From the NCBI RefSeq assembly GCF_025420485.1, contig NZ_JAOEFD010000009.1, positions 51,371-115,370 on the forward strand: a stretch of DNA of 64,000 nt, given 5' to 3'. Origin of the DNA: Nesterenkonia marinintestina. Its GTDB lineage: Bacteria > Actinomycetota > Actinomycetes > Actinomycetales > Micrococcaceae. The notes beneath the pieces were generated by a model. The model ran no database searches. It worked only from the letters and a program-made list of their open reading frames with translations, and had not been told where the DNA came from. Shown piece by piece: positions 26,193 through 35,349 of this stretch (positions within the stretch are counted from its first letter, which is position 1; each line of letters opens with the position of its first letter). The translations under genes were made by a program, and so were the position numbers.

Positions 26193-26455
26193 TCCCCGTC
26201 CTGACGTTGGAGATCGCGATGATCGGCCTGGGTGTGGCGATGGCGATCGCCGGACTCCGCGGGCTGATGGGTCCGAGGACCACGGACCGTGCGGTCGCCT
26301 CGGACCTGATGTTCTTCTCCGTGATCGGCTTCATCACGCTGATCAGCCTGCGCATCGGAGCCGACGCGCTGTTCGACATCATCCTCATCGCGACGCTGCT
26401 GGGCTTCATGGCCGCCATCTCCATGGCACGACTCGGTTCAGGAGGTCAACGATGA
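26189..26455 (+). CDS. mrpF: Na+/H+ antiporter subunit F
   Basis: The 88-residue, three-helix protein begins with GTG at 26189, overlapping the mrpE stop. It has the MrpF core RGLMGPRTTDRAVASDLMFF, the conserved aspartates of this motif included, and FDIILIATLLGFMAAISMAR. It is a small membrane subunit of the Mrp complex. Its stop overlaps the mrpG ATG. Confidence 0.94.
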   Translation: MIPVLTLEIAMIGLGVAMAIAGLRGLMGPRTTDRAVASDLMFFSVIGFITLISLRIGADALFDIILIATLLGFMAAISMARLGSGGQR

Positions 26456-26817
26456 ACGACGTGTCGATGATCATCGGTGTCGGGGCGATCTTCCTGGGGA
26501 TCTTCATCCTGCTCGTCTCCGCCGTGGGTCTCTTCAGGTTCCCGGACCTGTACCTGCGCGCCTCCGCGGTGGGGACCTCCGCCGGACTCGGCGTGGCGTG
26601 CATCGTGGTCGGAGCCCTGCTGATCGACTTCTCCTGGATGAATCTGATCAAGGCGCTGATCGCCGTGCTGGCACAGATGCTGGCCTCGGCGGTCGGGTCG
26701 ATGGCGATCGCCCGGTCCGGGTACCAGAACAACTCGCTGCCGGCCGACATCACGTGGATCGACGATCTGCGGCTGACGCGACGTGACCTGCACGATCAGG
26801 GGGAGATCCCTCGTTGA
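26452..26817 (+). CDS. mrpG: Na+/H+ antiporter subunit G
   Basis: The 121-residue protein starts at ATG 26452, preceded by AGGAGG with a 6-nt spacer and overlapping the mrpF stop. Its core SAVGLFRFPDLYLRASAVGT and the following helices define the MrpG/PhaG family. The C-terminus is hydrophilic. It ends the mrp operon, which contains A(B), C, D, E, F and G in the standard order with each junction overlapping by 4 nt, so subunits are probably made in balanced amounts. Confidence 0.94.
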   Translation: MNDVSMIIGVGAIFLGIFILLVSAVGLFRFPDLYLRASAVGTSAGLGVACIVVGALLIDFSWMNLIKALIAVLAQMLASAVGSMAIARSGYQNNSLPADITWIDDLRLTRRDLHDQGEIPR

Positions 26818-26846
26818 AGGGGTGACGCTGGGCTACTGTGGTCTGC

Positions 26847-28112
26847 ATGAACGACGAGCCCACGAAGCACCCGGACGAGGTGCGCGAGAACCCCTGGCAG
26901 GCGTCGGAGACCGACGAGGCGGCGCTGGCGCCGCATGAGATCGGAGACCGTCCGACCGAGGACGACGAGGCGGGAGTGCCGCAGCAGGGCCGGCTGACCC
27001 CGTCGGCCAGCGCGGCGGCGGACCAGCCGCACACGGTCAAGGCTCAGGAGCGGAACCACTTCGCCGAGTCGCGGCTCGCCGAGCGGACGGAGAAGCCCAA
27101 GACGCCGCTGAAGCTGACGAAGGCGTCGTGGGGCTACACCCTGAAGCGCACGGTGGCCGAGTTCGGCAAGGACCAGTGCACGGACCTTGCGGCGGCCCTG
27201 ACCTACTACGCTGTCCTGGCGGTCTTCCCGGCGCTCATCGCGCTGGTCTCGATCCTGTCGCTGGTGGGCGAGGCGGAGAACGTGCAGGAGTTCTTCCTGG
27301 ACACCCTCGACAACCTCCTCGACGAGGAGATGATCGAGGGCGCCCGTTCGGTGCTGGAGAACATCACCTCCGCAGGAGGCGCCGGCCTCGGTCTGGCCAT
27401 CGGTATCCTCACCGCCCTGTGGACGGCGTCGAACTACGTCAACGCCTTCTCCCGGGCGATGAACCGCATCTTCGAGGTGCCCGAGGGTCGGTCCGCACTC
27501 AAGCTGCGTCCTCTGCTGTACCTGATCACCGTGGTGATCATCGTGCTCATCGCGGCCACAGGTCTGCTGCTGGTGACCTCCGGGCCGATCGCAGAGGCCG
27601 TCGGTGAGACCCTCGGCCTGGGCGACACGGTGCTGGCCGTCTGGCAGTACGCCGTCTACCCGATGATGCTGCTGACCGCGGTGATCGTCGTCGCGCTCCT
27701 CTACTACGGGACCCCGAACGTCCGTCAGCCGGGGGTCTCGTGGATCACCGTCGGTGCTGTGGTGACGATCGTCGTGGCTCTGCTGGCCACCGCCGGTCTG
27801 GGCTTCTACTTCAGCAACTTCGGCAACTACAACGCCACCTACGGGGCGCTCGCCGGCGTCATCATGGCGCTGTTCTGGCTCTACGTGATGAACGCCGTGC
27901 TGCTCTTCGGTGCGGAGCTGGACTCCGAGCTGGAGCGCAGCCGTCAGCTCCAGGCGGGCTTCCCCGCGGAGCGGACCATCCTGCTGCCGGTCCGCGACGA
28001 CTCCGCCCTGGACAAGAAGGCGAAGGCCTATGAGGAGGTCGTACGTCGCGGCGAGGCCCTCCGCCTCAGCGGCGGGGAGTCCTCGGACCCCGACGACCTC
28101 TGGCGGCGCTGA
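26847..28112 (+). CDS. YihY/BrkB-family inner membrane protein
   Basis: The 421-residue protein has an acidic, disordered N-terminus of about 85 residues, then the YihY/BrkB domain with ALTYYAVLAVFPALIALVSI, GLAIGILTALWTASNYVNAF, FSRAMNRIFEV and the late NATYGALAGVIMALFWLYVM, six membrane helices in all. The family was once called ribonuclease BN by mistake. Its real role is unknown, with transport or envelope functions suggested. TACTGT at 26834-26839 lies 7 nt before the ATG at 26847, predicting a leaderless mRNA separate from the mrp operon. GTG 26838 is an alternative start. Confidence 0.9.
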   Translation: MNDEPTKHPDEVRENPWQASETDEAALAPHEIGDRPTEDDEAGVPQQGRLTPSASAAADQPHTVKAQERNHFAESRLAERTEKPKTPLKLTKASWGYTLKRTVAEFGKDQCTDLAAALTYYAVLAVFPALIALVSILSLVGEAENVQEFFLDTLDNLLDEEMIEGARSVLENITSAGGAGLGLAIGILTALWTASNYVNAFSRAMNRIFEVPEGRSALKLRPLLYLITVVIIVLIAATGLLLVTSGPIAEAVGETLGLGDTVLAVWQYAVYPMMLLTAVIVVALLYYGTPNVRQPGVSWITVGAVVTIVVALLATAGLGFYFSNFGNYNATYGALAGVIMALFWLYVMNAVLLFGAELDSELERSRQLQAGFPAERTILLPVRDDSALDKKAKAYEEVVRRGEALRLSGGESSDPDDLWRR

Positions 28113-28258
28113 GGACGGTGGCCGTGTCACGAAACGCGTCGGTAATGGGGGCTTGGATTATGCTGGATACATTCACTCCGGTGTAATGCAGGTCACATGC
28201 GGCGATGTCTCCGTCGATCTGCGGAGCACCGATCCGCACCGACCGGGAGGAACCCCTA

Positions 28259-29878
28259 GTGGCCCACCGCAAGCTTGCCGGTGCCGTCTCACTGACGGCC
28301 GCCGGCGCACTGATCCTATCCAGCTGCGCCCCCACCGACGACAACGGTGACGACGGAAACGGCGAAGCTGAGGCCGTCGAAGGCGGCGGCACCGTCTCGA
28401 TCTACAACTGTGAACCCCAGGAGCTGACGCCGGGCAACTCCTCGGAGGTGTGTGGTTCGAAGATCCTGGAGCAGCTCTTCACCGGCCTGACGACCGTTGA
28501 CTATGACACCAACGAGCCCGCCGCGGGCGTCGCCGAAGAGTGGGAGACCGACGACAACATCACGTGGACGTTCACGCTCGGGGAGGACTGGACGTTCCAC
28601 AACGGCGACGAGCTCACCGCGCAGAACTTCGTCGACACCTGGAACTGGACGGTCGACCCCGACAATGCTCAGGGCGGCGCTGGATTCTTCGACAAGATCC
28701 AGGGCTACGACGAGGTCGTCGACGGCGACGCCGACGAGATGGAGGGTCTCACGGCGGTCGACGACCACACCCTCGAGGTCGAGCTGGACGAGCCGTTCTC
28801 GCCGTTCGCCACGATGGTGTCCTACACCGCGTTCTACCCCATGCCCGACGAGGCCTTCGACGACATCGACGCCTTCGAGTCGGCCCCTGTGGGCAACGGT
28901 CGGTATCAGATGGACGGCGAGTGGGAGCACGACGTCGCAGTGAACATGGACCGCTTCGAGGAGTGGGCCGGTGATGAGCCGGGCGAGCCGGAGCGCATCG
29001 AGTGGAGCATCTACTCGGACGTGGACACCGCCTACATGGATGTGCAGGCCGGCGACCTCGATGTCCTGGACAATGCGCCCCCCAACCGCTTCGAAAGCCT
29101 GGACTCCGACTTCGGCGACAACTGGGTGGCCTCCGAGACGTCCTCATTCACCTATCTCGGATTCCCGATGTATCAGGACGAGTTCGAAGACGTCGACGTG
29201 CGTCATGCGATCTCTAAGGCCATCGACCGTGAAGAGCTCATGGAGGTCATCTTCGACGACCGCAACACTGCGGCCTACAACATCATCCCGCCGACCCTGC
29301 CGCAGGGCCGTGAGGACGCCTGCGGTGAGAACTGCGAGTACGACCCGGACGCGGCCCGCGACATGTATGAGGACGCGGACGGCCCCTCCGAGCTCACCTT
29401 CTACTTCAACTCGGGGGCCGGACACGAGGAGTGGGTCGAGGCCATCGCCAATCAGCTGCAGGAGAACCTCGGGGTCGAGGACGTGAACTTCGAGTCCCTG
29501 GAGTTCGCGCAGTACCTCGACCTCCACGAGGAGGAGAACATCACGGGCCCCTACCGTCTGGGATGGGTGCTCTCCTACCCGAGCCCGCAGTACGCGATGG
29601 AGCCCATCTACACCACCGACGCCGACTCGAACTACTTCCAATACTCCTCGGACGAGTTCGACGGTCTGATCCAGGACGCGAACTCGGCGACGGAGGAGGA
29701 CGAGGCCGACTCGCTCTACCAGGAGGCCGAGGATGTGCTCCTCGAAGACATGCCGGCGGTGCCGCTGTTCTTCCAGGACTTCAATACGGTGTACTCCGAC
29801 AGGATCGACGGCGACTCGGTCACCGTCGACCCGCGCACCTTCCTGCGTGCCGAGCAGATCGTCGTCACCGAGGAGTGA
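28259..29878 (+). CDS. Peptide-type ABC importer binding lipoprotein, paralog 1
   Basis: The 539-residue protein has a lipoprotein signal ending ILSSC at Cys23, then an Asp/Gly-rich linker and a family 5 (DppA/OppA) binding fold. Family features include VAEEWETDDNITWTFTL, FHNGDELTAQNFVDTWNW, APVGNGRYQMDGEWEHD and DVRHAISKAIDREELM. The start is GTG 28259 with GGGAGG at 28245-28250 and an 8-nt spacer; a longer frame from 28205 would spoil the signal peptide. Cysteines in YNCEPQ, EVCG and DACGENC are shared with the two following paralogs and may form disulfides. It is the first gene of a locus that continues with two more binding proteins and a full permease/ATPase set. The ligand, probably a di- or oligopeptide, cannot be read from sequence. 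Confidence 0.9.
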   Translation: MAHRKLAGAVSLTAAGALILSSCAPTDDNGDDGNGEAEAVEGGGTVSIYNCEPQELTPGNSSEVCGSKILEQLFTGLTTVDYDTNEPAAGVAEEWETDDNITWTFTLGEDWTFHNGDELTAQNFVDTWNWTVDPDNAQGGAGFFDKIQGYDEVVDGDADEMEGLTAVDDHTLEVELDEPFSPFATMVSYTAFYPMPDEAFDDIDAFESAPVGNGRYQMDGEWEHDVAVNMDRFEEWAGDEPGEPERIEWSIYSDVDTAYMDVQAGDLDVLDNAPPNRFESLDSDFGDNWVASETSSFTYLGFPMYQDEFEDVDVRHAISKAIDREELMEVIFDDRNTAAYNIIPPTLPQGREDACGENCEYDPDAARDMYEDADGPSELTFYFNSGAGHEEWVEAIANQLQENLGVEDVNFESLEFAQYLDLHEEENITGPYRLGWVLSYPSPQYAMEPIYTTDADSNYFQYSSDEFDGLIQDANSATEEDEADSLYQEAEDVLLEDMPAVPLFFQDFNTVYSDRIDGDSVTVDPRTFLRAEQIVVTEE

Positions 29879-29901
29879 CGATGCCGACCGCCTGATCACG
29901 A

Positions 29902-29942
29902 CGGCCGGGCCCAGATTCCTGAGGGGGAGGAGGGCCCGGCCG
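29902..29942 (+). terminator. Hairpin between binding-protein paralogs 1 and 2
   Basis: CGGCCGGGCCC (29902-29912) pairs perfectly with GGGCCCGGCCG (29932-29942) around a 19-nt loop, 24 nt after the first gene. It may stop or reduce transcription, or protect the upstream mRNA. Confidence 0.6.
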
Positions 29943-30010
29943 ACGTGTATCGGAATCCCTACGAGACTCACCGCACGCTTCACAAGAGACTGAGGAGGTG
30001 GCACGACACC

Positions 30011-31612
30011 GTGTCACACAGGAACCGCTTCACCCTTCCCATGGCCTTCACCGCCGCATCCGCGCTGGTCCTCTCCGCCTGCGGCGGTGGGGATGACAGC
30101 CCCGCCGCCGACGAGGGCGGCTCCGAAGGCGGCAGCTTCACCGTCTGGAACTGTGAGCCGCAGTCCCTGACGCCCGGAGACTCCTCCGAGGTCTGCGGCG
30201 CCCGCGTGCTCGAGCAGGTCTTCACCGGACTGACCGAGATGGACTACGAGGAGATGGAGGCCATCCCCGGCGTGGCTGAAGACTGGGAGTCCGAGGACAA
30301 CGTCTCCTGGACCTTCACCCTGGGGGAGGACTGGACCTTCCACAACGGTGACGAGGTCACCGCACAGTCCTTCGTCGACGCCTTCAACTACACGGTCGAC
30401 CCGGACAATGCGCAGGCCAACGCCGAGTACTACGAGAACTTCGTCGGCTACGACGACGTCGTCGACGGAGAGACCGACGAGTTGGAGGGCGTGTCGGCTC
30501 CGGACGACTACACGCTCGAGATCGAGTTGGAGGAGCCCTTCGGCCAGCTGCCGAACATGCTCAGCCTCGTCGGCTTCTCGCCGCTGCCGGAGGTCGCCTT
30601 CGACGACATGGACGCCTTCGAGTCCTCGCCGATCGGCAACGGCCGCTATCAGATGGACGGCGACTGGGTGCACGACACCGAGATCCACGTCGAGCGGTAC
30701 GACGACTGGCCTGGGGAGAACCCGGGCCTGGCCGACAACATCGAGTGGAAGATCTACTCCGACGTCTCCACCGCCTATATGGACGTCCAGGCCGGCGAGC
30801 TCGACATCCTGGAGGATGTGCCGCCGGAGAACATCGACACCATGGAGGGCGACTTCCCGGACACCCACGAGTTCTTCGAGACGGGGACCCTCACGTACCT
30901 CGGCTTCCCGACGTATCTCGACGACTTCGCCGAGGAGGACGTCCGGCACGCACTGTCCATGGCCATCGATCGCGAAGAGATCCTGGAGTCGATCTTCAGC
31001 GACACGATGACGCCGGCCCGCTCCTTCCTCCCGCCGGTCCTCGAAGAGGGCCGTGAGGATGCCTGCGGCGAGTACTGCGAGTTCGATCCCGACGCCGCTG
31101 CGGACCTCTATGAGGAGGCCGGCGGCCCGTCCGAGCTGACAGTGCTCTTCAACTCCGGCGCCGGGCACGACGAATGGGTGGAGGCCGTCACCAACCAGTG
31201 GCAGCAGCACCTCCCCGTGGACGACGTGAGCTTCGAGTCGATGGAGTTCGCCCAGTACCTGGACGACCTGGCTGAGCTCGACGCCGCCGGACCGTACCGC
31301 CTGGGTTGGACCCTGTCCTACCCGAGCGCCCAGGAGTCTCTGGAGCCGATGTACTCCTCGACCGCCTCGCGCAACTACACCGGCTACGGCACCGATGAGT
31401 TCGACGACCTCATGGCTGAGGCCAATGCTTCGGACCCGGAGGACGCGGTCACCGCCTACCAGGACGCCGAGGACGTGCTCATCGACGCCATGCCCTCGAT
31501 CCCGCTCTGGTTCGAGGACCAGCGTGTGGTCCACAGCGACAGGGTCGACAACCTGGGCGTCACGCCGCGCGGCCTGCTTCAGGTCGAGCGGGTCGAAGTC
31601 ACCGAGGACTGA
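30011..31612 (+). CDS. Peptide-type ABC importer binding lipoprotein, paralog 2
   Basis: The 533-residue lipoprotein has its lipobox VLSAC at Cys24. Start GTG 30011 is preceded by GAGGAGG at 29992-29998 with a 12-nt spacer. It is clearly related to paralogs 1 and 3 over its whole length, with shared stretches such as EVCGARVLEQVFTGLTEMDY, NGRYQMDGDWVHDTEI and DACGEYCEFDPDAA. Its binding-domain lobes and hinge follow the DppA/OppA fold. Sequence divergence in loops suggests a different ligand preference. It sits between the other two paralogs and 57 nt before the third. Confidence 0.9.
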   Translation: MSHRNRFTLPMAFTAASALVLSACGGGDDSPAADEGGSEGGSFTVWNCEPQSLTPGDSSEVCGARVLEQVFTGLTEMDYEEMEAIPGVAEDWESEDNVSWTFTLGEDWTFHNGDEVTAQSFVDAFNYTVDPDNAQANAEYYENFVGYDDVVDGETDELEGVSAPDDYTLEIELEEPFGQLPNMLSLVGFSPLPEVAFDDMDAFESSPIGNGRYQMDGDWVHDTEIHVERYDDWPGENPGLADNIEWKIYSDVSTAYMDVQAGELDILEDVPPENIDTMEGDFPDTHEFFETGTLTYLGFPTYLDDFAEEDVRHALSMAIDREEILESIFSDTMTPARSFLPPVLEEGREDACGEYCEFDPDAAADLYEEAGGPSELTVLFNSGAGHDEWVEAVTNQWQQHLPVDDVSFESMEFAQYLDDLAELDAAGPYRLGWTLSYPSAQESLEPMYSSTASRNYTGYGTDEFDDLMAEANASDPEDAVTAYQDAEDVLIDAMPSIPLWFEDQRVVHSDRVDNLGVTPRGLLQVERVEVTED

Positions 31613-31669
31613 CGCCCGAGACACCAGTCACCATCACTCACCACCCGAACACACCTGAGAGGCAGACCC

Positions 31670-33292
31670 ATGAGAACGACGAACCACCGGCGCCGGGGCG
31701 CCGGAATGGCCGCCGCGGGGATGAGCGCCGCATTGGTGCTCTCCGCCTGCGGAGGCGGAGGCGACGGCGGCGATGACGGGGAGGCGGAGGCCGTCGACGG
31801 CGGCGGCACCGTCTCTGCACACAACTGCGAGCCGCAGAATCTGCAGCCGGGAAACAGCACCGAGAACTGCGGGTCCCGCATCCTGGACCAGCTGTACACC
31901 GGTCTCACCCAAGTCGACTACAGCGACGACGTCGAGGTCGTCCCGGGAGTGGCCGAGAGCTGGGAGTCGGACGACAACGTCACCTGGACGCTCGAGCTCA
32001 GCGACGAGTACACGTTCCACAACGGCGACCCCGTCGATGCGAACACCTTCGTGGAGAGCTGGAACTGGGTGGTCGACCCGGACAATGCGCAGCAGGGTGC
32101 TTCGTTCTTCGACAAGATCGCGGGCTTCCAGGACGTCGTCGACGGCGACGCCGACGAACTCGAGGGCGTCACTGCGGTGGACGACCACACCTTGGAGATC
32201 GAGTTGGAGGAGCCGTTCGGGCAGCTGCCCCAGATGCTCACCTACTCGGCGTTCTATCCCATGCCCTCGGAGGCCTTCGAGGACATGGACGCCTTCCAGG
32301 ACGCGCCGATCGGCAACGGCCGGTACGAGATGGACGGCGAGTGGGTGCGCGACACCGAGATCAACATGAACCGCTACGAGGACTGGCCGGGTGAGGACCC
32401 GGGCAAGCCGGAGCGCATCGAATGGCAGATCTACTCCGACACCAACACCGCCTACCAGGACGTCCAGGCCGGCAACCTGGACCTGCTGGGGGAGGTGCCG
32501 CCGAACCGGATCGAGAACCTCGAGGACGACTTCGGCGACAACTTCGAGCGGTACCAGACCTCGCGCTTCGTCTACATGGGTCTGCCGACCTACGACGACG
32601 ACTTCGCGGACGCGGACATGCGCCGTGCACTCTCCATGGCGCTGGACCGCGATGAGCTCAATGAGGAGCTCTTCGACGGCACCTACACCCCAGCTCGCAG
32701 CATCCTGCCGCCGACGATCCCTCAGGGCCGTGAGGATGCCTGCGGTGAGAACTGTGAGTTCGACGCCGACGCCGCCGCCGAACTCTACGAGGAGGCCGGC
32801 GGACCGTCCGAGCTGACGCTGTGGACGGACACCGGAGTGGGCAATGAGGAGTACGTCGAAGCTCTGGCCAACCAGTGGCAGCAGAACCTCGGCATCGACT
32901 CGGTCGACTTCGAGATGCTGGAGTTCGCCCAGTACCTGGACCTCCTCGAGGAGGAGGACATCGGCGGTCCGTACCGACTGGGATGGCTGTTGGCCTACCC
33001 GAGTCCGCAGTACGCGATGGAGCCGCTGTACACCTCAGGGGCGCCCTCCAACCGGGCCGGCTACGCCTCTGAGGAGTTCGACTCCAAGATCGACGAGGCG
33101 AACCGGGCCGATGAGGGTGAGGAGGCCGACGGTCTCTACCAGGAGGCCGAGGACATCCTCCTCGAGGACATGCCGGTCATCCCGCTGTGGTTCCAGGACT
33201 ACTTCGTGGTCCACAGCGACCGGGTGGAGGACGCGGAGATGGATCTGCGGACGTACATCACCGTCGACCAGGTCACCGTCACCGAGGAGTGA
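31670..33292 (+). CDS. Peptide-type ABC importer binding lipoprotein, paralog 3
   Basis: The 540-residue lipoprotein starts MRTTNHRRRGAGMAAAG and has lipobox VLSAC at Cys27, with GAGAGG about 7 nt before the ATG. It is closer to paralog 1 than to paralog 2 in several blocks, for example FFDKI, VVDGDADELEGVTAVDDHTL and YPSPQYAMEPLYTS. It has the family 5 solute-binding fold throughout. It is the last of three tandem copies and is separated from the permease genes by 223 nt that hold a strong hairpin. Confidence 0.9.
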   Translation: MRTTNHRRRGAGMAAAGMSAALVLSACGGGGDGGDDGEAEAVDGGGTVSAHNCEPQNLQPGNSTENCGSRILDQLYTGLTQVDYSDDVEVVPGVAESWESDDNVTWTLELSDEYTFHNGDPVDANTFVESWNWVVDPDNAQQGASFFDKIAGFQDVVDGDADELEGVTAVDDHTLEIELEEPFGQLPQMLTYSAFYPMPSEAFEDMDAFQDAPIGNGRYEMDGEWVRDTEINMNRYEDWPGEDPGKPERIEWQIYSDTNTAYQDVQAGNLDLLGEVPPNRIENLEDDFGDNFERYQTSRFVYMGLPTYDDDFADADMRRALSMALDRDELNEELFDGTYTPARSILPPTIPQGREDACGENCEFDADAAAELYEEAGGPSELTLWTDTGVGNEEYVEALANQWQQNLGIDSVDFEMLEFAQYLDLLEEEDIGGPYRLGWLLAYPSPQYAMEPLYTSGAPSNRAGYASEEFDSKIDEANRADEGEEADGLYQEAEDILLEDMPVIPLWFQDYFVVHSDRVEDAEMDLRTYITVDQVTVTEE

Positions 33293-33377
33293 CGGAACGG
33301 CCGACACACACCGTCGTGATCACCTGACTCGGAGAGTTTTGTGCTCCGGAGTATTCTGAGTCACACTGTCACACGGT

Positions 33378-33422
33378 GAACGTCCGGTTCCGCGGGGCGA
33401 CCCCCTGCGGAACCGGACGTTC
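33378..33422 (+). terminator. Strong hairpin between the binding-protein genes and the permease genes
   Basis: GAACGTCCGGTTCCGC (33378-33393) pairs with GCGGAACCGGACGTTC (33407-33422), and the loop adds GGGG/CCCC. Outer bases GGTGA/TCACC extend the stem. A TATTCT hexamer at 33352-33357 precedes it and could be a -10. The hairpin probably limits read-through, so that binding proteins exceed permeases. Confidence 0.65.
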
Positions 33423-33515
33423 GTCACCAGTCCATCCCTCCGGGACGGCCCATCACCTCGGTCTCGGAGCTCAGTTCTGAGATCGCACCCAGATCGGACA
33501 CCGCAAAGGACCACG

Positions 33516-34439
33516 ATGACGCGATACATCCTTCGGCGTCTGCTCCAGTTCATCCCGGTCATCCTGATCGCGACGTTCATCATCTATGCGATGGTCTTCG
33601 CCATCCCGGGTGATCCCATCCGTGCCCTCGGCGGGGACCGTCCGATGTCCGAGGCGGTCCAGCAGACCCTCCGCGACCAGTACAACCTGGACGACCCGCT
33701 GCTCATCCAGTACTTCAAGTACATGGCGGGCGTCGCCGTGGGGGACTTCGGCACCACGTTCCAAGGTCGCCCGGTCACCGACATCATCGTCCAGCGCCTG
33801 CCCGTCACGCTCTATCTGGCCTTCGTCGCCGTGATCATTCAGATCATCATCGGCGTCATCGCCGGAACCTTGGCGGCGATCTTCCGGGACCGCTTCATCG
33901 ACCGTCTGGTGCAGGTCTCGAGCGTCCTCGTCGTGGCAGTGCCGATCCTCGCGATCGCGTTCGGCCTGCAGTTCGTGTTCGGACTGCAGCTGGGATGGTT
34001 CCCCATCGCCGGCATCGGCTCCGGCTTCTACAGCTACATCCTCCCCGGGTTCGTCCTCGCATCCGTGTCGACGGCACTGGTGGCGAGGCTCCTGCGCAAC
34101 TCCCTGGTCGAGACTCTCCAGTCCGACTATGTCCGGACCGCCACGGCGAAGGGTCTGAAGCGGAGTCGCGTCGTGGGACGCCATGCGATGCGCAACGCCA
34201 TGATCCCGGTGGTGACCTTCATCGGAGCCGACCTTGCGACCATGCTGGGCGGGGCCATCCTGACTGAGGCCATCTTCAATCTGCCGGGGATCGGCCAAGA
34301 GGTCTTCCGAGCCATCCAGGCGCAGGAGGGCACGGTCGTCGTCGGGATCGTGACGCTGCTCGTCCTGTTCTTCGTGGTGGTCAACCTGATCGTCGACATC
34401 GCCTACGCCTTCCTCGACCCAAGGATCCGTTATGAGTGA
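33516..34439 (+). CDS. ABC importer permease, DppB-like
   Basis: The 307-residue protein is a six-helix permease of the DppB/OppB group, beginning MTRYILRRLLQFIPVILIAT with the usual first helix. The EAA loop, which contacts the ATPase, reads YVRTATAKGLKRSRVVGRHA and MRNAMIPVVTFIGADLATML. It moves the substrate handed over by the binding proteins through the membrane, together with the next gene. Its stop overlaps the following permease gene by 8 nt. Confidence 0.93.
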   Translation: MTRYILRRLLQFIPVILIATFIIYAMVFAIPGDPIRALGGDRPMSEAVQQTLRDQYNLDDPLLIQYFKYMAGVAVGDFGTTFQGRPVTDIIVQRLPVTLYLAFVAVIIQIIIGVIAGTLAAIFRDRFIDRLVQVSSVLVVAVPILAIAFGLQFVFGLQLGWFPIAGIGSGFYSYILPGFVLASVSTALVARLLRNSLVETLQSDYVRTATAKGLKRSRVVGRHAMRNAMIPVVTFIGADLATMLGGAILTEAIFNLPGIGQEVFRAIQAQEGTVVVGIVTLLVLFFVVVNLIVDIAYAFLDPRIRYE

Positions 34440-35349
34440 GATCTCGCGTGCACAGACCGAGCAGTCAGAGGGCTCGACGACGGGGAGGACGACGAAGGAG
34501 GCTGAGGCGAGTCTCTGGGCCGACGCCTGGCGGAGCCTCCGCAGCAATCCGTGGTTCATCGTGTCCGGCGCCATCCTGGTCGTGATGATCGTCATGGCGC
34601 TCTTCCCGCAGCTCTTCACCAACACCAGCCCCGGAGAGTGCCTCCTCGGACGCAGCAGACAGGAGCCGTCGGCCGAGCACTGGTTCGGCACGGACGTCCA
34701 GGGCTGTGACTACTACACCCGGGTCATCTACGGTGCTCGGACGTCGATCGCTGTGGGCCTCCTGGTCGCCTTGGGAACCGTGGTCATCTCCATCGTCCTC
34801 GGCACCCTCGCCGGCTTCTACGGCAAGGTCGTAGATGCAGTCATCTCACGCATCGGCGACATGATCTTCGCCGTGCCGTACGTCCTGGGTGCCATCGTGT
34901 TCCTCAACGTCATCGATGACCGGGGGATCCTGGAGGTCTCGTTCATCCTGACCATCTTCATGTGGCCGATGACGATGCGACTCATGCGGGGCGCGGTGAT
35001 GTCTGTGGTGAACAACGAGTACGTGATGGCGGCCCGTGCGCTGGGCGCAGGCAATCTGACCATCATGCGGCGCCACATCCTGCCGAACTCCCTGGCGCCG
35101 ATCCTGGGCTACTCCGCGATCCTGGTCGGGATCATCATCTCCGCGGAAGCCGCCCTGACCTATCTCGGCGTCGGTCTCCAGCTGCCCTCCATCTCATGGG
35201 GCCTGCAGCTCTCCAACGCCCAGAACTACATCCAGACATACCCGCACCTGATGGTCTTCCCGCTGATCTTCGTGGCGCTGACCGTGTTCGCGTTCACCAT
35301 CATGGGTGACGCCATCCGGGATGCCATCGACCCCAAGGCCAAGAAGTGA
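34432..35349 (+). CDS. ABC importer permease, DppC-like
   Basis: The 305-residue protein has a hydrophilic N-terminus, one helix near residues 40-60 (NPWFIVSGAILVVMIVMALF), the DppC/OppC periplasmic-side motif HWFGTDVQGCDYYTRVIYGA and an EAA loop MAARALGAGNLTIMRRHILP followed by NSLAPILGYSAILVG. It pairs with the DppB-like subunit. The ATG at 34432 lies inside the end of the previous gene, and its stop overlaps the ATPase gene as GTGA. Confidence 0.93.
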   Translation: MSEISRAQTEQSEGSTTGRTTKEAEASLWADAWRSLRSNPWFIVSGAILVVMIVMALFPQLFTNTSPGECLLGRSRQEPSAEHWFGTDVQGCDYYTRVIYGARTSIAVGLLVALGTVVISIVLGTLAGFYGKVVDAVISRIGDMIFAVPYVLGAIVFLNVIDDRGILEVSFILTIFMWPMTMRLMRGAVMSVVNNEYVMAARALGAGNLTIMRRHILPNSLAPILGYSAILVGIIISAEAALTYLGVGLQLPSISWGLQLSNAQNYIQTYPHLMVFPLIFVALTVFAFTIMGDAIRDAIDPKAKK

